Shown here: piece after piece, positions 5,860 to 8,318 of the stretch
Position numbering within the stretch: the stretch's first letter is position 1
Layout of the letters: every line of letters begins with the position of its first letter
Source of the DNA: an uncultured Clostridia bacterium
GTDB lineage: Bacteria; Bacillota; Clostridia; Oscillospirales; Oscillospiraceae
Reading direction: 5' to 3'
Assembly (NCBI GenBank): GCA_937915065.1
Contig: CALDMR010000162.1
Coordinates: 1-8,318 of the forward strand
Length of the DNA stretch: 8,318 nt
Notes under the pieces: generated by a model
Databases searched by the model: none
Told to the model about the DNA's origin: nothing
What the model saw: only the letters and a program-made list of their open reading frames with translations
Program-made: the position numbers and the translations under genes

Positions 5860-7752
5860 TTATTCCTTTGTAATAGCTCCGAAGTGGCACAGGGTGATGC
5901 AGGAGCCGCACTTGACGCACTTGTTGATGTCGATGGAATGGGGCTTTTTGACCAGGCCGGAGATAGCGCCGGAGGGGCAGGTGCGGGCGCACAGCGTGCA
6001 GCCGCGGCATTTGGAAGGATTGATGATATACACCAGCAGATCCTCGCACACGCCGGCGGGGCACTTCTTATCCACCACATGGGCCACATATTCGTCGCGG
6101 AAGCACTTGATGGTGGACAGCACGGGGTTGGGGGCCGTCTGGCCCAGGCCGCACAGGGCGTTATCCTTGATGTACTCGCACAGGTCTTCCAGTTCCTTCA
6201 GATCCTTCATGGTGGCGTCGCCCTTGGTGATCTTGTCCAGCATCTCGTACATGCGCTTGGTGCCGATGCGGCAGGGCGTGCACTTACCGCAGGACTCGTC
6301 CACGGTGAAGCCCAGGAAAAACTTGGCAATATCCACCATGCAGGAATCTTCATCCATCACGATCAGGCCGCCGGAGCCCATCATGGAGCCGATGGCGATC
6401 AGGTTATCGTAGTCGATGGGCACATCCATCTTGTCGGCCGGGATGCAGCCGCCGGAGGGGCCGCCGGTCTGAGCCGCCTTGAACTTCTTACCGTTGGGAA
6501 TGCCGCCGCCGATCTCTTCCACCACTTCGCGCAGGGTGGTGCCCATGGGGATCTCCACCAGGCCGGTGTGGTTGATCTTGCCGCCCAGGGCAAAGACTTT
6601 GGTGCCCTTGCTCTTCTCGGTTCCCATGGCAGAGAACCACTCTGTTCCCCGCGTGATGATCTGGGCAATGTTGGCATAGGTTTCCACGTTGTTCAGAATG
6701 GTCGGCTGACCAAACAGACCCTTGACCGCAGGGAAAGGCGGGCGGGGTCTGGGTTCGCCGCGCTTGCCTTCGATGGAGGTCATCAGCGCCGTTTCCTCGC
6801 CGCAGACGAAGGCTCCCGCACCCAGACGCAGGCCGATATCGAAGCTGAACTCCGTGCCGAAAATATGCTCGCCCAGCAGGCCGTATTCATGGGCCTGCCG
6901 AATTGCCTTCTGCAAATGATCCACGGCCAGGGGATATTCAGCGCGGACATAGATATAACCCTGGTTGGAGCCGATCGCATAACCGGCAATGGCCATGGCT
7001 TCCAGCACTGCATGGGGATCGCCTTCCAGAACGCTGCGATCCATGAACGCGCCGGGGTCGCCTTCGTCAGCATTGCAGCAGACATATTTCTGCACATTGC
7101 CCCGGTTTCCGGAGGCAAACTTCCACTTCATGCCCGTGGGGAAGCCCGCGCCGCCGCGGCCCCGCAGGCCGGAATCCAATACCGTTTGGATCACCTCGTC
7201 GGGCGTCATTTCCATCAGCGCTTTTCCCAGGCCCTGATAGCCGCCCCGGGCAATGTATTCATCAATATTTTCCGGATCGATCACGCCGCAGTTGTGCAGT
7301 GCAATGCGAACCTGCTTTTTATAAAAGGGCGTGTCGGCCAGTGCCGTGACCGGCGCATCATCGTTATTGGGCGCTTCCTCATCGGCATAGGTCATGGTAT
7401 ATTTGCCCAGCGCCTTGCCGCCCTGCAGATGCTTCCGGGCCACCTCTTCGGCCTTTTCCGCATTCATTTTAATGTAAGTGACCTTTTCCTTGCCGGGCGC
7501 CAGCACTTCTACCAGCGGCTCGTACTGGCACAAACCGATACAGCCGGTGGAGACCAGTTCCACCTCGTCGGCAATGCCCAGGGTCTCGCAGGCCATTTTC
7601 AGGGCGTTCATCACCTTGCCCGCGCCGGAAGCCAGGCCGCAGGTGGCCATACCCACCAGAACGCGGGTCTTTTTGGCATCCGCAGGACGCTCGCCGACGG
7701 TATCTTTCAGCTGGGCCTGCAATTCTTTCACTTTATCCAGTGTCAATTTCAT
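5860..7752 (-). CDS. hydB: NAD(P)H- and FMN-binding hydrogenase subunit HydB (NuoF-like)
   Basis: 630 residues from the ATG at 7752. An in-frame TTG two codons earlier is less likely because the G-rich binding site (7761-7766) is 8 bases from the ATG. Parts in order: an N-terminal thioredoxin-like domain (about 30-110) with C38, C71 and C75; the NuoF core with the glycine-rich site GRGGAGFPTGMKW (198-210), CNADEGDPG (226-234) and GAGAFVCGEETAL (311-323), which bind FMN and NAD(H); a 4Fe-4S site C488, C491, C494 plus C534; a Cys/His group (C550, H558, C564, C569) that may hold zinc; and a C-terminal double 4Fe-4S ferredoxin domain (C582, C585, C588, C592 and C612, C615, C618, C622). This is the fused HydB form, with the HndB-like thioredoxin domain joined to the HndC-like core. 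It passes electrons between NADH, probably ferredoxin, and HydA. Confidence 0.95.
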   Translation of the reverse strand: MKLTLDKVKELQAQLKDTVGERPADAKKTRVLVGMATCGLASGAGKVMNALKMACETLGIADEVELVSTGCIGLCQYEPLVEVLAPGKEKVTYIKMNAEKAEEVARKHLQGGKALGKYTMTYADEEAPNNDDAPVTALADTPFYKKQVRIALHNCGVIDPENIDEYIARGGYQGLGKALMEMTPDEVIQTVLDSGLRGRGGAGFPTGMKWKFASGNRGNVQKYVCCNADEGDPGAFMDRSVLEGDPHAVLEAMAIAGYAIGSNQGYIYVRAEYPLAVDHLQKAIRQAHEYGLLGEHIFGTEFSFDIGLRLGAGAFVCGEETALMTSIEGKRGEPRPRPPFPAVKGLFGQPTILNNVETYANIAQIITRGTEWFSAMGTEKSKGTKVFALGGKINHTGLVEIPMGTTLREVVEEIGGGIPNGKKFKAAQTGGPSGGCIPADKMDVPIDYDNLIAIGSMMGSGGLIVMDEDSCMVDIAKFFLGFTVDESCGKCTPCRIGTKRMYEMLDKITKGDATMKDLKELEDLCEYIKDNALCGLGQTAPNPVLSTIKCFRDEYVAHVVDKKCPAGVCEDLLVYIINPSKCRGCTLCARTCPSGAISGLVKKPHSIDINKCVKCGSCITLCHFGAITKE

Positions 7753-7770
7753 TCTCAAGTCCCCCCGTCC

Positions 7771-8271
7771 TTACTGATTCCGGTATTTCTGCAGAATATC
7801 ATGCAGGTCGTCGATCTCCACGCGGCCATAGACCTCGTCATCGACCATCATAACGGGCGCCAGGCCGCAGGCGCCGACACAGCGGCAGTCATCCAGGGAG
7901 AACAAACCGTCGGGCGTGCATTCGCCGCCCTCGATCTCCAGCAGTTCCTGCAGCTTGTTAAACACCGCGCCGGAACCCTTGACGTAGCACGCCGTACCAA
8001 GGCAGACAGAAATCTTGTGCTTGCCCTTAGGGTTCAAATTGAACATGGAATAAAATGTGGCGATCCCGTAGATCTCTTCCAGCGGATGCCCCGTCTGGTC
8101 AGAGATCATGGTCTGCACTTGAATCGGAAGGTATCCGTAAATTTCCTGTGCTTTCTGCATGATCGGCATCAGGGACCCCTTTTCATCCTTGAGCATGCTG
8201 ATCACGCGGCGCAGCTCCTCAGCCTGCTCCGGCGTTCCGTCAAAGGGTACCGTCGTCTTTTTTTCTGCCAT
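7771..8271 (-). CDS. hydC: NuoE-like 2Fe-2S hydrogenase subunit HydC
   Basis: 166 residues from the ATG at 8271, chosen because AGGAGG (8279-8284) lies 7 bases upstream. The frame remains open to a TTG at 8310, but its extra 13 residues include that ribosome binding site. The N-terminal helical bundle (GSLMPIMQKAQEIYGYLP and EEIYGIATFYSMF) is typical of the NuoE/HydC/HndA family. The C-terminal thioredoxin-like domain ligates a 2Fe-2S cluster with C90 and C95 (CLGTAC) and C131 and C135 (CVGAC); C129 is an extra, probably non-ligand cysteine. It pairs with the HydB NuoF core in the electron-transfer arm of the complex. The gene ends 18 bases before hydB and is the first hydrogenase gene visible. 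Confidence 0.95.
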   Translation of the reverse strand: MAEKKTTVPFDGTPEQAEELRRVISMLKDEKGSLMPIMQKAQEIYGYLPIQVQTMISDQTGHPLEEIYGIATFYSMFNLNPKGKHKISVCLGTACYVKGSGAVFNKLQELLEIEGGECTPDGLFSLDDCRCVGACGLAPVMMVDDEVYGRVEIDDLHDILQKYRNQ

Positions 8272-8318
8272 TTTACAACCTCCTGTTTCCTTTTGTACTT
8301 TTCCTCCCAAAAAAAGAA
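8272..8318 (-). promoter_or_regulatory. hydC leader with strong ribosome binding site; upstream end not visible
   Basis: Reading leftward on the minus strand, the window edge gives a run of seven T, a GGGAGG (8303-8308) and then the AGGAGG (8279-8284) that serves hydC. No -10 or -35 pair can be assigned in this short stretch, so the promoter of the hyd genes, or an upstream co-transcribed gene, lies outside the window. Confidence 0.6.

Noticed and set aside
5730..6089. Alternative minus-strand frames over the hydB end and hydA start
   Set aside because: They are Ala/Pro/Ser-rich frame-shifted readings of the ferredoxin-domain coding sequence, which is fully accounted for by hydB and hydA.
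5765..6412. A 215-codon plus-strand frame across the hydA-hydB junction
   Set aside because: It is antisense to two confidently identified genes and has no domain features.
7753..7758. TTG start two codons upstream for hydB
   Set aside because: The ATG at 7752 has better spacing from the G-rich ribosome binding site and is the stronger start codon.
8272..8310. N-terminal extension of hydC to a TTG at 8310
   Set aside because: The extension would encode the AGGAGG ribosome binding site that fits the ATG at 8271, and the added residues have no family counterpart.
1..8318. CRISPR arrays, insertion sequences, tRNA or rRNA genes, prophage or toxin-antitoxin modules
   Set aside because: No spaced direct repeats, transposase motifs, terminal repeats or RNA gene signatures were seen; nearly all of the window is explained by ordinary minus-strand genes.

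Overview
Every gene I can support in this window lies on the minus strand, so transcription runs from the right edge to the left. The DNA is GC-rich. The gene set points to an anaerobic, high-GC member of the Clostridia, probably of the gut Oscillospiraceae type: a trimeric NAD-linked [FeFe] hydrogenase, an S-layer-homology (SLH) cell-wall protein, strong GGAGG-type ribosome binding sites and a clostridial-style ECF sigma factor. The genus is an inference and cannot be fixed from this sequence.

Right half (8271 to 4087): three closely spaced genes, hydC, hydB and hydA, with gaps of 18 and 15 bases, encode a complete soluble HydABC [FeFe] hydrogenase. HydC is the NuoE-like 2Fe-2S protein. HydB carries the FMN/NAD(H) site and several iron-sulfur centres. 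HydA carries the H-cluster and an iron-sulfur wire. Together they exchange electrons between NADH, probably ferredoxin, and H2, which lets a fermenting cell dispose of reductant. A strong intrinsic terminator at 4022-4057 closes the unit. Maturation genes (hydE, hydF, hydG) are not in the window.

Middle and left (about 3943 to 464): a promoter with an extended -10 at 3938-3966 appears to drive a tight six-gene unit. In order these are a secreted SLH-CapA metallophosphoesterase-like protein, a ProX/PrdX-type prolyl-tRNA editing deacylase (TTG start), a glutaredoxin-related protein, an 88-residue protein I do not recognise, an 84-residue stand-alone Tudor/SH3-like protein, and a three-helix DUF3784-like membrane protein. 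Gaps are 26 bases or less, two junctions overlap, and a hairpin terminator at 464-494 ends the unit. The four small genes have no obvious shared pathway.

Left edge (386 to 1): the first 128 codons of an ECF-type sigma factor, truncated by the window edge, with a possible self-recognised promoter at 416-445.

I found no mobile elements, CRISPR arrays, tRNA or rRNA genes. The points most worth checking are the Ser in the L1 motif of HydA, the small-protein tail of the capA unit, and the SLH-CapA fusion. None of them establishes a new system by itself.
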